Of a stretch of DNA of 42,760 bases, positions 7,087 through 14,750 are shown piece after piece. Every line of letters starts with the position of its first letter. Within the stretch, counting starts at the first letter, position 1. The notes under the pieces are model-generated. The model had not been told where the DNA came from. It saw nothing but the letters and a program-made list of their open reading frames with translations, and did not search any database. This DNA comes from CG2-30-68-42 sp037440385 (GTDB taxonomy: Bacteria > Pseudomonadota > Gammaproteobacteria > Burkholderiales > Rhodocyclaceae). The translations under genes and the position numbers were made by a program. The stretch is taken from NCBI GenBank assembly GCA_037440385.1, contig JBBIUI010000006.1:1-42760 (forward strand), written 5' to 3'.

Positions 7087-8700
7087 ATGAGCGTGCTCAA
7101 GGAATGGATCTTCACCACCGACCACAAGCGGGTCGGCGTCCTCTATCTGATCGGTTCGCTGGCGGCGTTCGCGGTCGCCGGATTGATGGCGATCCTGATG
7201 CGCATCGAGCTGTCCTCGCTCGGTCCGACGCTGACGGCGAATCCGGCGCAATACAACGTGTGGCTGTATTTCCACGGCGCCGCGATGATCCTCGGGTTCC
7301 AGATTCCGGCGCTGACCGGATTCTTCGCGAACTACACGATTCCGCTGATGATCGGCGCCAGGGACGTCGCGTTCCCGCGGCTGAACGCGTTCAGCGTGTG
7401 GCTGTTCTATGCAGGCATCGTGTTGGCGCTGCTGACCTTCGTCGTGCCCGATCCGCCCGACGTCATGTGGACCGGCTATCCGCCCTACTCGACGATCACC
7501 AGCGGCAACACCGCGCTGTACACGTTCACGGTGCTGTTGCTCGGCTTCGCGTCGATCCTGGGCGGCGTGAATTTCCTGACGACGATCGCGTACATGCGGG
7601 CCCCCGGCGTCACCTGGGGCAAGCTCAACATCTTCGTATGGTGCACCTTCGGTGCGTTCATCATGCAGCTGGTCTTCGTCCCGGTGCTGGGCACCGCCGT
7701 GACGCTGATCACCTTCGACAAGTACCTCGGGACCAATTTCTTCGATCCGTCCAAGGGTGGAGACGTCCTGACGTACCAGAACCTGTTCTGGTTCTATTCG
7801 CATCCCGCGGTCTACGTGATCTTCCTGCCCTATATCGGCGTCGTGTTCGAGGTCGTGGCGACCTTCGCGAAGAATCACGTCTTCAACTACAAGATGGTGG
7901 TCGCGGGGATCTGCGGCATCGTGCTCGTGTCCGGCGAAGTGTGGGTGCACCATCTGTATGTCAGCGGGATGGCCGACTGGATTCGCATCGGCCAGATGAT
8001 CACGACGCTGCTGATCAGCATCCCGGTCGGCCTGATGGTGATCGGGCTGGTCGGCACGCTGTACAAGGGCTCGATCGATTTCCGCACGCCGATGCTGTGG
8101 GCGTTGGGGGTGGTATTCCTGTTCCTGATCGGCGGGCTCACCGGCATTCCGCTGGCGATTCCGTCGCTGACGTTGCACCTGTCCGACACCTACTACGTCG
8201 TCGGGCATTTCCACTACGTCATGGCGGTGGCGGGCACCTTCGCGATCTTCGGCGGCGTGTATTACTACTTTCCGAAGATGACCGGGCGTATGTACAACGA
8301 GACGGTCGGCAAGATCGCATTCTGGTTTACGTTCGCGGGCGTCAACATCGTGTTCTGGACGATGATGGACATCGGCCTGGACGGCATGCCGAGGCGCTAT
8401 TTCGACTATGCGCAGTTCCCGCAATTCCAGTCGGCGCAGCAGTTCATGACTTTCGGTGCGGGGCTGATCGGGGTCGGCTTCGCGCTCGCGGTCGTCAACT
8501 GGATCCACGGCGCCTTGCGAGGGCAACGGGCCCCCGACAATCCGTGGGGATCGAAATCGCTGGAATGGACGACCCCGACGCCGCCGCCGCCTTCACCCGG
8601 TCGCGAGATGCCGGTCATCACCGCGGATTGGCACCCGTACGGATACGGCGACCGCGGCGAAGGCGCGACGCAACCCGCTCCCGCCTCGGCCGGTGCGTGA
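7087..8700 (+). CDS. coxA: Cytochrome c oxidase subunit I, A2-type signature, no K-channel lysine
   Basis: The 537-residue catalytic subunit, with about twelve membrane helices, reduces O2 at a heme a3-CuB site. Seen ligands: His63 (low-spin heme), His239 and Tyr243 in YSHPAVY, His288-His289 (CuB), His374 and His376 in GHFH, and Arg436-Arg437 near the heme propionates. The D-channel entry residues Asn82, Asp93 and Asn100 are kept. The A1-type Glu in GHPEVY is replaced by Ala241 and preceded by Tyr-Ser, the A2 signature. In a gapless alignment from memory with Paracoccus, the K-channel Lys (K354) is Met317 and the Thr of VPTG is Val314. The C-terminal 40 residues are Pro-rich. I start at ATG 7087, immediately after coxB, with the conserved TTDHK segment close behind. 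Confidence 0.95.
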   Translation: MSVLKEWIFTTDHKRVGVLYLIGSLAAFAVAGLMAILMRIELSSLGPTLTANPAQYNVWLYFHGAAMILGFQIPALTGFFANYTIPLMIGARDVAFPRLNAFSVWLFYAGIVLALLTFVVPDPPDVMWTGYPPYSTITSGNTALYTFTVLLLGFASILGGVNFLTTIAYMRAPGVTWGKLNIFVWCTFGAFIMQLVFVPVLGTAVTLITFDKYLGTNFFDPSKGGDVLTYQNLFWFYSHPAVYVIFLPYIGVVFEVVATFAKNHVFNYKMVVAGICGIVLVSGEVWVHHLYVSGMADWIRIGQMITTLLISIPVGLMVIGLVGTLYKGSIDFRTPMLWALGVVFLFLIGGLTGIPLAIPSLTLHLSDTYYVVGHFHYVMAVAGTFAIFGGVYYYFPKMTGRMYNETVGKIAFWFTFAGVNIVFWTMMDIGLDGMPRRYFDYAQFPQFQSAQQFMTFGAGLIGVGFALAVVNWIHGALRGQRAPDNPWGSKSLEWTTPTPPPPSPGREMPVITADWHPYGYGDRGEGATQPAPASAGA

Positions 8701-8827
8701 GGCGGCGATCGCGTCTGCGCCCGGCATTGCCGCACGGCGCCCCGCCGATCGCGGTCGAACGCAGTCCCGAGCGTCGAGCGGCCGCACGCCGGTGCATCGC
8801 TTCGATCGGCTCGAAGGCTGCCGCGGC

Positions 8828-10201
8828 TTACGCCTCGACCCGATCGTGACGCCGGCCTGGCCACATGCACTGCAGGCACACGACGATGAACAGGATGCCG
8901 CCGACGATCGCGATCAGGCCGCCGAGCCCCATCAGCCCCATGCCGGCGATCTCCGGCAGGCTGCGCAGGATCTGTCCGCTGCCCGCGACCTTGCGTTGCA
9001 CGCCGTAGCCGCCCGACCACGCCAGCCCGGCGATGTGCAGGAACTGGCCGGTCGCGTAGATGTAGGCCTGCCAGCTCGCGAGCCCGGGTCGCGGCGTCGC
9101 GAAACCGAGCCTGGGCAGCAGGAAATAGGTCAGACCCATGAATGCCAGCGTCACGCCGACGATGGAACCGTGGTAGTGCGCAGGAATCACGACGTTGGCG
9201 CCCTGGATCAGGAATCCCAGCAGGCCGCCGGTGGCGAACAGGAACAGCGAACAGAGCAGCGATGCGGCGAGCGGGCCGCGCTTCACGAGGTTGCGCCGCC
9301 CGATCCACACGCCGGCCACCACGGCCAGTCCCAGCGGCAGCATCGCGAGGTGGCCCCATTTCATCAGTTGCGTGAACGCGATGATCTGGCCGGCGCTGCC
9401 GACGGGGTGCTGGACGTAGATGCCCGGCGCGAGAAAAGCCGGCGCGGCGGCGAGCAGGAACAGACCGGAAGTCGTTCGCGGCCGCAATCCGATCGGAGCG
9501 CCGCAGGCTTGCGCGAGCAGGATCCACGCCAGCGCGGCGAGCAGTGCGTGCGTGAACTGCAGCACGTGACCGCCGCCCCAGAACAGCGTCTCGAAGTAGC
9601 TCTGGCCCTGGATACCGGCAGGCATGCCCAACCACGACCCGGTGAACGAGACGAGCGCGATCGCGGCCACCAGTGCTCCCAGGAAAGCTCCCGTGCGCAA
9701 CGCGGCCGCAGCGTCGGCCGTCGCGGCCGCGCATCGGATGCTCGCGAGCGCGCGCACGGCCATCAGCGCGAATCCTGCGCCCAGCAGTGTCAGGCCGACG
9801 AAGAACGCCGGCTGACGCAGCACCGGGATGTAATTGTTCATCAGCGGATTGCCTTGCGCGGCAAACGGTGCGGCGATCAACACGAGGGTGCCGGCGAGGC
9901 AGCACGCCCACGCCGTCCAGCCGAGCGCTGCGGCGCGCTGCGAACCCGCCACGCTCCACAGCACGCCGGCGAAGGCGAGAAACCAGACCAGCACCGACAG
10001 ATCGACGTGGATGACCAGCGCCGTGTGGAAGAAGTCGGGCCACGGGATGACGGCCTGCAGGGCCGGAGTGCGCGAGGCCACGAGCAGGATCGCCAGCAGA
10101 CCCGATCCGATCAGCGCGGTCACGCCCAGACTCAGCCATGCCGCAGCCAGTCTTGCGGGCGTTTGCGCGATGGGGGGAAGATCGTATCGGGGTCGGGTCA
10201 T
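8828..10201 (-). CDS. Divergent heme-copper oxidase subunit I-like membrane protein (CcoN/NorB-like)
   Basis: A 457-residue protein with about twelve membrane segments. It resembles cbb3/NOR-type subunit I: His65 in LVIHVDLSVLVW fits a low-spin heme ligand, FWGGGHVLQFTH (His212) fits the helix VI copper position, and PAHYHGSIVG (His342, His344) fits the helix X ligands. I cannot find the adjacent His-His pair expected for CuB; only single His265 and His284 lie in that part. No ccoO, ccoP or norC is beside it. It lies opposite to coxA and ctaB on both sides, with no terminator seen in the 127 bp after coxA. It may be an oxidase, an NO reductase relative or a non-catalytic homologue. The ATG is preceded by AGG only. 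Confidence 0.75.
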   Translation of the reverse strand: MTRPRYDLPPIAQTPARLAAAWLSLGVTALIGSGLLAILLVASRTPALQAVIPWPDFFHTALVIHVDLSVLVWFLAFAGVLWSVAGSQRAAALGWTAWACCLAGTLVLIAAPFAAQGNPLMNNYIPVLRQPAFFVGLTLLGAGFALMAVRALASIRCAAATADAAAALRTGAFLGALVAAIALVSFTGSWLGMPAGIQGQSYFETLFWGGGHVLQFTHALLAALAWILLAQACGAPIGLRPRTTSGLFLLAAAPAFLAPGIYVQHPVGSAGQIIAFTQLMKWGHLAMLPLGLAVVAGVWIGRRNLVKRGPLAASLLCSLFLFATGGLLGFLIQGANVVIPAHYHGSIVGVTLAFMGLTYFLLPRLGFATPRPGLASWQAYIYATGQFLHIAGLAWSGGYGVQRKVAGSGQILRSLPEIAGMGLMGLGGLIAIVGGILFIVVCLQCMWPGRRHDRVEA

Positions 10202-10357
10202 TTCGAAGCCTGTCGCAAGGTGTCGGATTGGCGCGCATTGTGGCATTGTGTGCAGCCTCGCGCATGAACGGGCGATTGCCGCGCGCTCGCGCCGCGTCGG
10301 CGTGCGTGCTGCGATGATCGCCGCATCGCGCCGGTTTTCGAAGGGTACGGAGTCTTC

Positions 10358-11257
10358 ATGAAGGCGCTGCTGATCGAGTACCAGAGCGTCGCGCTGCGGC
10401 TGCGGCAATACCTGTCGCTGACCAAACCGCGCGTCGTGTCGCTGATCGTGTTCTGCGCCGTGATCGGGATGTTCCTCGCGGCGCCCGACGCCCGTCCCGA
10501 TCCGGCCACGGTGCTGGCCGCGACGCTGGGCATCGCGCTCACCGCCGGCGCAGCGGCTGCGGTCAACTGCATCGTGGAGAGCCATCTCGATGCGCTGATG
10601 GCGCGCACGCGCTCGCGCCCGCTGCCGCGCGGCGAACTCGCGGTTCGCGACGCGCTGCTGTGGTCCGGATTGCTGGGCGGGGCCGGTCTGTCGCTGCTGT
10701 ACCGGTTCGTCAATCCGCTGACGATGTGGCTGACGCTCGCGACCTTCCTCGGCTACGCCATCGTCTATACGGTGCTGCTGAAGCCGCGCACGCCGCAGAA
10801 CATCGTCATCGGCGGAGCCTCGGGTGCGATGCCGCCGGTGCTGGGCTGGGCCGCCGTGACCGGCGAGGTGTCGATGGATGCCTGGCTGCTGTTCATGATC
10901 ATCTTCACCTGGACGCCGCCGCACTTCTGGTCGCTCGCGCTGTACCGTACCGAAGACTACGCGCGCGCGGGCTTTCCGATGCTGCCGGTCACGCACGGAC
11001 CGGCCTACACGAGGCTCGCGATCCTGCTGTACACTTGCCTGCTGTTCGTCGTCGCGCTGCTGCCGTTTGCCACCGGCATGAGCGGGCGGCTCTACCTTTT
11101 TTCGGCGCTCGGCCTGAACGGCGCCTTCCTCGCCCATGCCATTTTGCTCTGCACGCGCTACAGCGACCGTCTGGCACGGCGCACCTTTCGCTTCTCGATC
11201 CTGTATCTGGCGGCGATCTTCGCGACACTGCTGGTCGATCATACGTTGCGCGGCTAG
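10358..11257 (+). CDS. ctaB: Protoheme IX farnesyltransferase (heme O synthase)
   Basis: A 299-residue UbiA-type membrane prenyltransferase that farnesylates heme b to heme O, the first step to the heme a of the neighbouring aa3-type oxidase. The first Asp-rich motif is present in variant form (NCIVESHLDALMARTRSRPL), followed by LLKPRTPQNIVIGGASGAMPP and TWTPPHFWSLALYR with YARAGFPMLP, all typical of CyoE/CtaB. About nine hydrophobic segments. GGAG lies 6 nt before the ATG. Heme A synthase (ctaA) is not in the window and would be needed elsewhere. It is followed by a second sco gene that probably overlaps its end. Confidence 0.95.
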   Translation: MKALLIEYQSVALRLRQYLSLTKPRVVSLIVFCAVIGMFLAAPDARPDPATVLAATLGIALTAGAAAAVNCIVESHLDALMARTRSRPLPRGELAVRDALLWSGLLGGAGLSLLYRFVNPLTMWLTLATFLGYAIVYTVLLKPRTPQNIVIGGASGAMPPVLGWAAVTGEVSMDAWLLFMIIFTWTPPHFWSLALYRTEDYARAGFPMLPVTHGPAYTRLAILLYTCLLFVVALLPFATGMSGRLYLFSALGLNGAFLAHAILLCTRYSDRLARRTFRFSILYLAAIFATLLVDHTLRG

Positions 11258-11831
11258 GCGGATCGCGCCGGCGACGCTCGCGCTGGCGCTCGCGGCCTGT
11301 TCGCCCGAGCCGGTGCGCTTTCATGCGACCGACATCACCGGCGCCGACTACGCGAAGGATTTCGCGCTCACCGACCATACCGGAAAGGCGCGCACGCTGG
11401 CCGATTATCGCGGCAAGGTGGTCAGCGTGTTCTTCGGCTACACGCACTGCCCGGACGTATGCCCGACCAGCCTCTCGACGATGAAGCAGGTGCTCGGGCT
11501 GCTCGGCGCGGATGCCGCGCGGGTGCAGGTGCTGTTCGTCACCGTCGATCCGCAACGCGACACACCCGAGCTGCTCGCGCAGTACGTGCCCGCATTCGAT
11601 CCGTCCTTCGTCGGACTGTATGCGGACCCCGACACGACTGCGCACGTCGCGAAGGACTTCAAGGTGTTCTACCAGAAACAGCCCGGCGCGTCGCCCGATG
11701 CCTACACCGTCGATCACTCGGCCGGAACCTATGTGTATGACCCGCAGGGCCGGCTGCGGCTGTACGTGCGCCATGGCGAAGCTGCGGCCAACATCGCCGC
11801 CGACCTGCGCGCACTGCTCGAGGGCAAATGA
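11241..11831 (+). CDS. SCO1/SenC lipoprotein (start codon uncertain)
   Basis: A copper chaperone for oxidase assembly, about 196 residues. The body has the full SCO core: FFGYTHCPDVCPT with both Cys ligands, VTVDPQRDTPE, and the His ligand in VDHSAGTYVYD. Before it lies a good lipoprotein signal: basic residues, then IAPATLALALAAC with a LAAC lipobox and Ser next. The start is a puzzle: between the lipobox and ATG 11136, which is deep inside ctaB, there is no in-frame ATG, GTG or TTG. I provisionally use ATA 11241, which gives MRCAARR before the hydrophobic core; ATC 11262 is another option. Starting at ATG 11136 would add 35 residues read from ctaB in another frame. The 3' end overlaps ipdC by 4 nt. 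Confidence 0.85.
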   Translation: MRCAARRIAPATLALALAACSPEPVRFHATDITGADYAKDFALTDHTGKARTLADYRGKVVSVFFGYTHCPDVCPTSLSTMKQVLGLLGADAARVQVLFVTVDPQRDTPELLAQYVPAFDPSFVGLYADPDTTAHVAKDFKVFYQKQPGASPDAYTVDHSAGTYVYDPQGRLRLYVRHGEAAANIAADLRALLEGK

Positions 11832-13453
11832 GTACGCTGGCGCGCGCGCTGCTGCGCGGGCTCAGGGACCGCGGCGCGGCGCAGATCTTCGGTATCCCCG
11901 GCGACTTCGCGCTGCCCTTCTTCAAGGCGATCGAGGAATCGGGCATCCTGCCGCTGTACACGCTCTCGCATGAGCCGGCGGTGGGCTTCGCGGCAGATGC
12001 CGCGGCGCGATTGCGCAGCGGCCTCGGCGTGGCCGCGGTGACCTACGGCGCCGGCGCGCTGAACATGGTCAATGCGGTCGCCGCCGCGTTTGCCGAGAAG
12101 AGCCCGGTAGTGGTGATCTCCGGCGCACCCGGAACGGGCGAGGCGCACGCCGGCCTGCTGCTGCATCATCAGGCGAGGACGCTCGACTCCCAGTACCGCA
12201 TCTACGCCGAAATCACCTGCGATCAGGCGCGCCTGGACGATGCCACGCGGGCGCCGGCGGACATCGCCCGCGTGCTCGACCGCTGTCTCAACCGCAGTCA
12301 GCCGGTCTATCTCGAGTTTCCGCGCGACCGGGTCGATGCGGCGTGCGAGCCCGTTCCCGGCGCTGCGGCGCGTGAAGTCGATCGGGAAGCGCTGGAGGCG
12401 TGCGTCGAGGACATCCTCGGGCGCCTCGCGAAAGCCCGCTCGCCGGTGCTGATGGTCGGTGTCGAGGTCCGGCGATACGGACTCGAAGCGCAGGTCGCGC
12501 AACTGGCCAGGCGGCTCGGCTTGCCGGTCGTCACCAGCATGCTCGGGCGCGGCCTGCTCGCCGACACCGATCCGCCGGCGCTCGGCACGTATCTGGGGAT
12601 CGCCGGCCACGCCGAGATCACCGAACTGGTCGAGAATTCCGACGCCCTGCTGCTGCTCGGCGTGATTCTCTCCGACACGAATTTCGGCGTCTCGGCCCGA
12701 CAGATCGATCTGCGGCGGACGGTCCGCGCGCTCGACGATCGCGTCATCCTCGGACACCACATCTACCCCGACATTCCCCTTTCCGGGCTGGTGAGCCGGA
12801 TGCTGGAGCGCGCCCCGCACCGATCCGCCGTCGTCGCGCGCCCCGAGGACCGCTACCCGCACGGCCTCGTCGCAGACGATGCGCCGATCGCGCCCGACGA
12901 CATCGCGGCCGCCGTCAATGACCTGATGGCGGAATTCGGCCGGTTCCCGATCGCGGCCGACATGGGCGATTGCCTGTTCACCGCGATGGACATCGAGCAC
13001 ACCGCGCTCGTTGCGCCGGGTTACTACGCCACGATGGGCTTCGGCGTGCCGGCCGGACTGGGATTGCAGGCGGCATCCGGCCAGCGGCCCCTGGTTCTGG
13101 TCGGCGACGGGGCTTTCCAGATGACCGGTTGGGAGCTGGGCAACTGCCGGCGCTACGGTTGGGATCCGATCGTGCTGGTGTTCAACAATTCGAGCTGGGA
13201 GATGCTGCGGACCTTTCAGCCCGGATCCGGCTTCAACGATCTGTCCGACTGGCATTTCGCGGACATGGCCGCGGGGCTGGGAGGCGAGGGCGTGCGCGTG
13301 AGCACGCGGCGCGAACTGCAACGGGCACTGCGCGAGGCGGTGGCTCGCCGCGGTCGCTTCCAGTTGATCGAAGCGATGATTCCGCGCGGCGTGCTGTCCG
13401 CGACCCTCGAGCGCTTCGTCGCCGGCGTGAAACGGTTGTCTGCGGCACGCTGA
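11828..13453 (+). CDS. ipdC: Phenylpyruvate/indolepyruvate decarboxylase, IpdC-like
   Basis: A 541-residue thiamine-diphosphate enzyme that should decarboxylate an aryl-2-oxoacid such as indole-3-pyruvate or phenylpyruvate to the aldehyde, a step towards indole-3-acetate or phenylacetate. The TPP-activating Glu is Glu49 in LSHEPAVGFAADAAAR. The TPP-binding motif runs from GDG at 426-428 to NN at 453-454. From memory it is very close over its whole length to Azospirillum brasilense IpdC (for example FGIPGDFALPFFK and DMGDCLFTAMD). The ATG overlaps the sco stop as ATGA, implying co-translation, which is odd for an oxidase-assembly neighbour. Which oxoacid it prefers cannot be told from sequence. 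Confidence 0.88.
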   Translation: MSTLARALLRGLRDRGAAQIFGIPGDFALPFFKAIEESGILPLYTLSHEPAVGFAADAAARLRSGLGVAAVTYGAGALNMVNAVAAAFAEKSPVVVISGAPGTGEAHAGLLLHHQARTLDSQYRIYAEITCDQARLDDATRAPADIARVLDRCLNRSQPVYLEFPRDRVDAACEPVPGAAAREVDREALEACVEDILGRLAKARSPVLMVGVEVRRYGLEAQVAQLARRLGLPVVTSMLGRGLLADTDPPALGTYLGIAGHAEITELVENSDALLLLGVILSDTNFGVSARQIDLRRTVRALDDRVILGHHIYPDIPLSGLVSRMLERAPHRSAVVARPEDRYPHGLVADDAPIAPDDIAAAVNDLMAEFGRFPIAADMGDCLFTAMDIEHTALVAPGYYATMGFGVPAGLGLQAASGQRPLVLVGDGAFQMTGWELGNCRRYGWDPIVLVFNNSSWEMLRTFQPGSGFNDLSDWHFADMAAGLGGEGVRVSTRRELQRALREAVARRGRFQLIEAMIPRGVLSATLERFVAGVKRLSAAR

Positions 13454-13558
13454 CCGGGCGGGGGCGATGCAATCGATGTGCCGAGAAGAAACACTGATTG
13501 GTCACGTCGCGCGCATCGCGTTACCGTTCGCCGTCCGATCAACGGTGACGAGCGAACG

Positions 13559-14077
13559 ATGCGAGCGATATCGAGAACCGGTCTGGCGGCGGCGGTGGCG
13601 CTGATGTCGGCGGGCGTCTCCGCGGCGCCCGTGCTGATGTCGGCCGATTGGGCGAAGCAGGCCTGCGAGGCCTGGAACCAGGATCCGGTGCTGACGGAAA
13701 AGCTCGTCGAGTCGGGATGGATCGCGAACGACAAGGGCCGTGGCTACAAGGTCATGCATGTCTATCGCACGGATTGCGCCGAGGCCCCGCGCATCGAGCT
13801 GCGCATCGCCAAACAGGATAACAAGGCGATGTGCGTCTACGGCGGGGCGATCGAGAAATCGGCGCTCGATCCCGATGTCGATTACCTGATGCATGCGACC
13901 ACCGCGCGCTGGACCGAGATGGGCAAGGGCGAATACGGGCCCATGCGGGCGATGATGTTCGGGCGGCTCGAGTTCGCCGGCCCCAAGCTGGAAGCCATGA
14001 GGAACATGCCGCCGTTCGAGAACTTCCTGCTGCTGGTGGGCAAGGTGCGCTCCGACGGCTCGACCTGCCCGAAATAG
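13559..14077 (+). CDS. Exported SCP2-like sterol-binding-domain protein
   Basis: A 172-residue protein with a clear signal peptide (MRAISRTGLAAAVALMSAGVSA, cleavage near AAP) and therefore probably periplasmic. The C-terminal half has a pattern I associate with SCP2-like domains: TARWTEMGKGEYGPMRAMM, GRLEFAGPKLEAMR and FENFLLLVGKV. Such domains form a hydrophobic lipid-binding tunnel; the ligand is unknown. The mature part holds four Cys residues (in QACEAW, TDCAEAP, AMCVYGG and near the C-terminus) that may form disulfides. I use ATG 13559 because it begins the signal peptide; the ribosome site is weak. It ends 28 bp before a strong terminator. Confidence 0.7.
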   Translation: MRAISRTGLAAAVALMSAGVSAAPVLMSADWAKQACEAWNQDPVLTEKLVESGWIANDKGRGYKVMHVYRTDCAEAPRIELRIAKQDNKAMCVYGGAIEKSALDPDVDYLMHATTARWTEMGKGEYGPMRAMMFGRLEFAGPKLEAMRNMPPFENFLLLVGKVRSDGSTCPK

Positions 14078-14104
14078 CTCGGGCGAGCGACGGGCTCACC
14101 GACC

Positions 14105-14130
14105 AACGGGCAGCTTCGGCTGCCCGTTTC
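14105..14130 (+). terminator. Rho-independent terminator after the SCP2-like gene
   Basis: A perfect 10-bp stem AACGGGCAGC / GCTGCCCGTT with a TTCG tetraloop is followed by a short T-rich end (TTTC). It lies 28 bp after the stop at 14077 and probably ends the transcript running through ctaB, sco, ipdC and this gene. Confidence 0.8.
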
Positions 14131-14501
14131 GATTCGTGCGCCCGCAACGGCGCGCCCACGGACAGGGGCAGGCCATTCGTTCGCCCGACCAGGGGAAGAG
14201 TCCGCCGAACCGGCGACCCCGGTGTGCCCGACGAACCGCCGGGTACGCCCCCGCCTGCGCGACGGGGTGACACGGCTACCGGGGTATTCCGTCCGCCGAG
14301 CGAAATCTCGCTGTAAGAATGCGGCGCGCCGGCCGACCAACGATGAACCATGACCGACCCGGCAGCGGCGCGAGCGCGTTCGCGGTCGGGTTGCGCAGCC
14401 GCAGGGCGGATCGGAACGTCGAAGCAGCCGGCCGTTCTTACGGTGCACCGTGGTGGATGTAGCCCCGAGCGATACAACCCGACCCCGACGTTTGGAGGAA
14501 A
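14131..14501 (+). other. Intergenic region without a supportable gene
   Basis: About 370 bp between the terminator and the Asn-Pro-Cys peptide gene. I see no credible coding frame, no tRNA-like fold and no IS end. It presumably carries the promoter of the peptide gene. The only ordered element I find is the 12-bp palindrome at 14440-14451. Confidence 0.6.
14440..14451. promoter_or_regulatory. 12-bp perfect palindrome, possible operator
   Basis: ACGGTGCACCGT is a perfect palindrome about 50 bp upstream of the peptide start at 14502, where a regulator could bind. A 12-bp palindrome in GC-rich DNA can occur by chance. No promoter of good quality can be placed beside it. Confidence 0.25.
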
Positions 14502-14750
14502 ATGACCATGAGCAAACTGACGAAATCCGCCGCGCTCGCGCTGGCTGGTGCACTCTCCCTCGCGCTGAGCGCTCCCGCCGCCTTCGCGGCCAACCCGTGC
14601 AACCCATGTGCTCCGAAAGCCCAGAACCCGTGCGGCGCCAAGAATCCTTGCGCCGCGAAAGCGCACAAAGCGAAAAAGGCGAAGATGATGAATCCCTGCG
14701 CCGCGGGCAATCCCTGCTCGGCCAAGAATCCCTGCGCGGCCAAGAAGTAA
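14502..14750 (+). CDS. Small exported Cys-rich protein with seven Asn-Pro-Cys motifs
   Basis: An 82-residue precursor. Residues 1-29 are a classical signal peptide (basic MTMSKLTK, long Ala/Leu core, AFA before the cut). The mature part of about 53 residues is almost only Asn, Pro, Cys, Ala, Lys and Gly: NPC occurs at 31, 34, 42, 48, 64, 70 and 76, in part with a six-residue period (NPC plus AAK, GAK or SAK), split by a Lys-rich AHKAKKAKMM. All seven Cys are in NPC. A strong GGAGG sits just before ATG 14502 and could also serve ATG 14508. I know similar NPC-repeat proteins beside c-type cytochromes in betaproteobacteria but no assigned function. Metal binding, thiol redox or a structural role is inference. 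Confidence 0.8.
   Translation: MTMSKLTKSAALALAGALSLALSAPAAFAANPCNPCAPKAQNPCGAKNPCAAKAHKAKKAKMMNPCAAGNPCSAKNPCAAKK

Noticed and set aside
6991..8526. Open minus-strand frame of about 510 codons across coxA
   Set aside because: Antisense of the oxidase subunit I gene. The product is charged low-complexity sequence without membrane segments.
11828..13453. Call as pyruvate decarboxylase or acetolactate synthase
   Set aside because: Both share the TPP fold, but the local wording (FGIPGDFALPFFK, SHEPAVGFAADAAAR, DMGDCLFTAMD) matches IpdC/PpdC, and there is no FAD-binding region as in acetolactate synthase.
14131..14501. Search for a small RNA or riboswitch before the NPC peptide gene
   Set aside because: Apart from the 12-bp palindrome I found no paired structure or known riboswitch motif by eye, so nothing is claimed.
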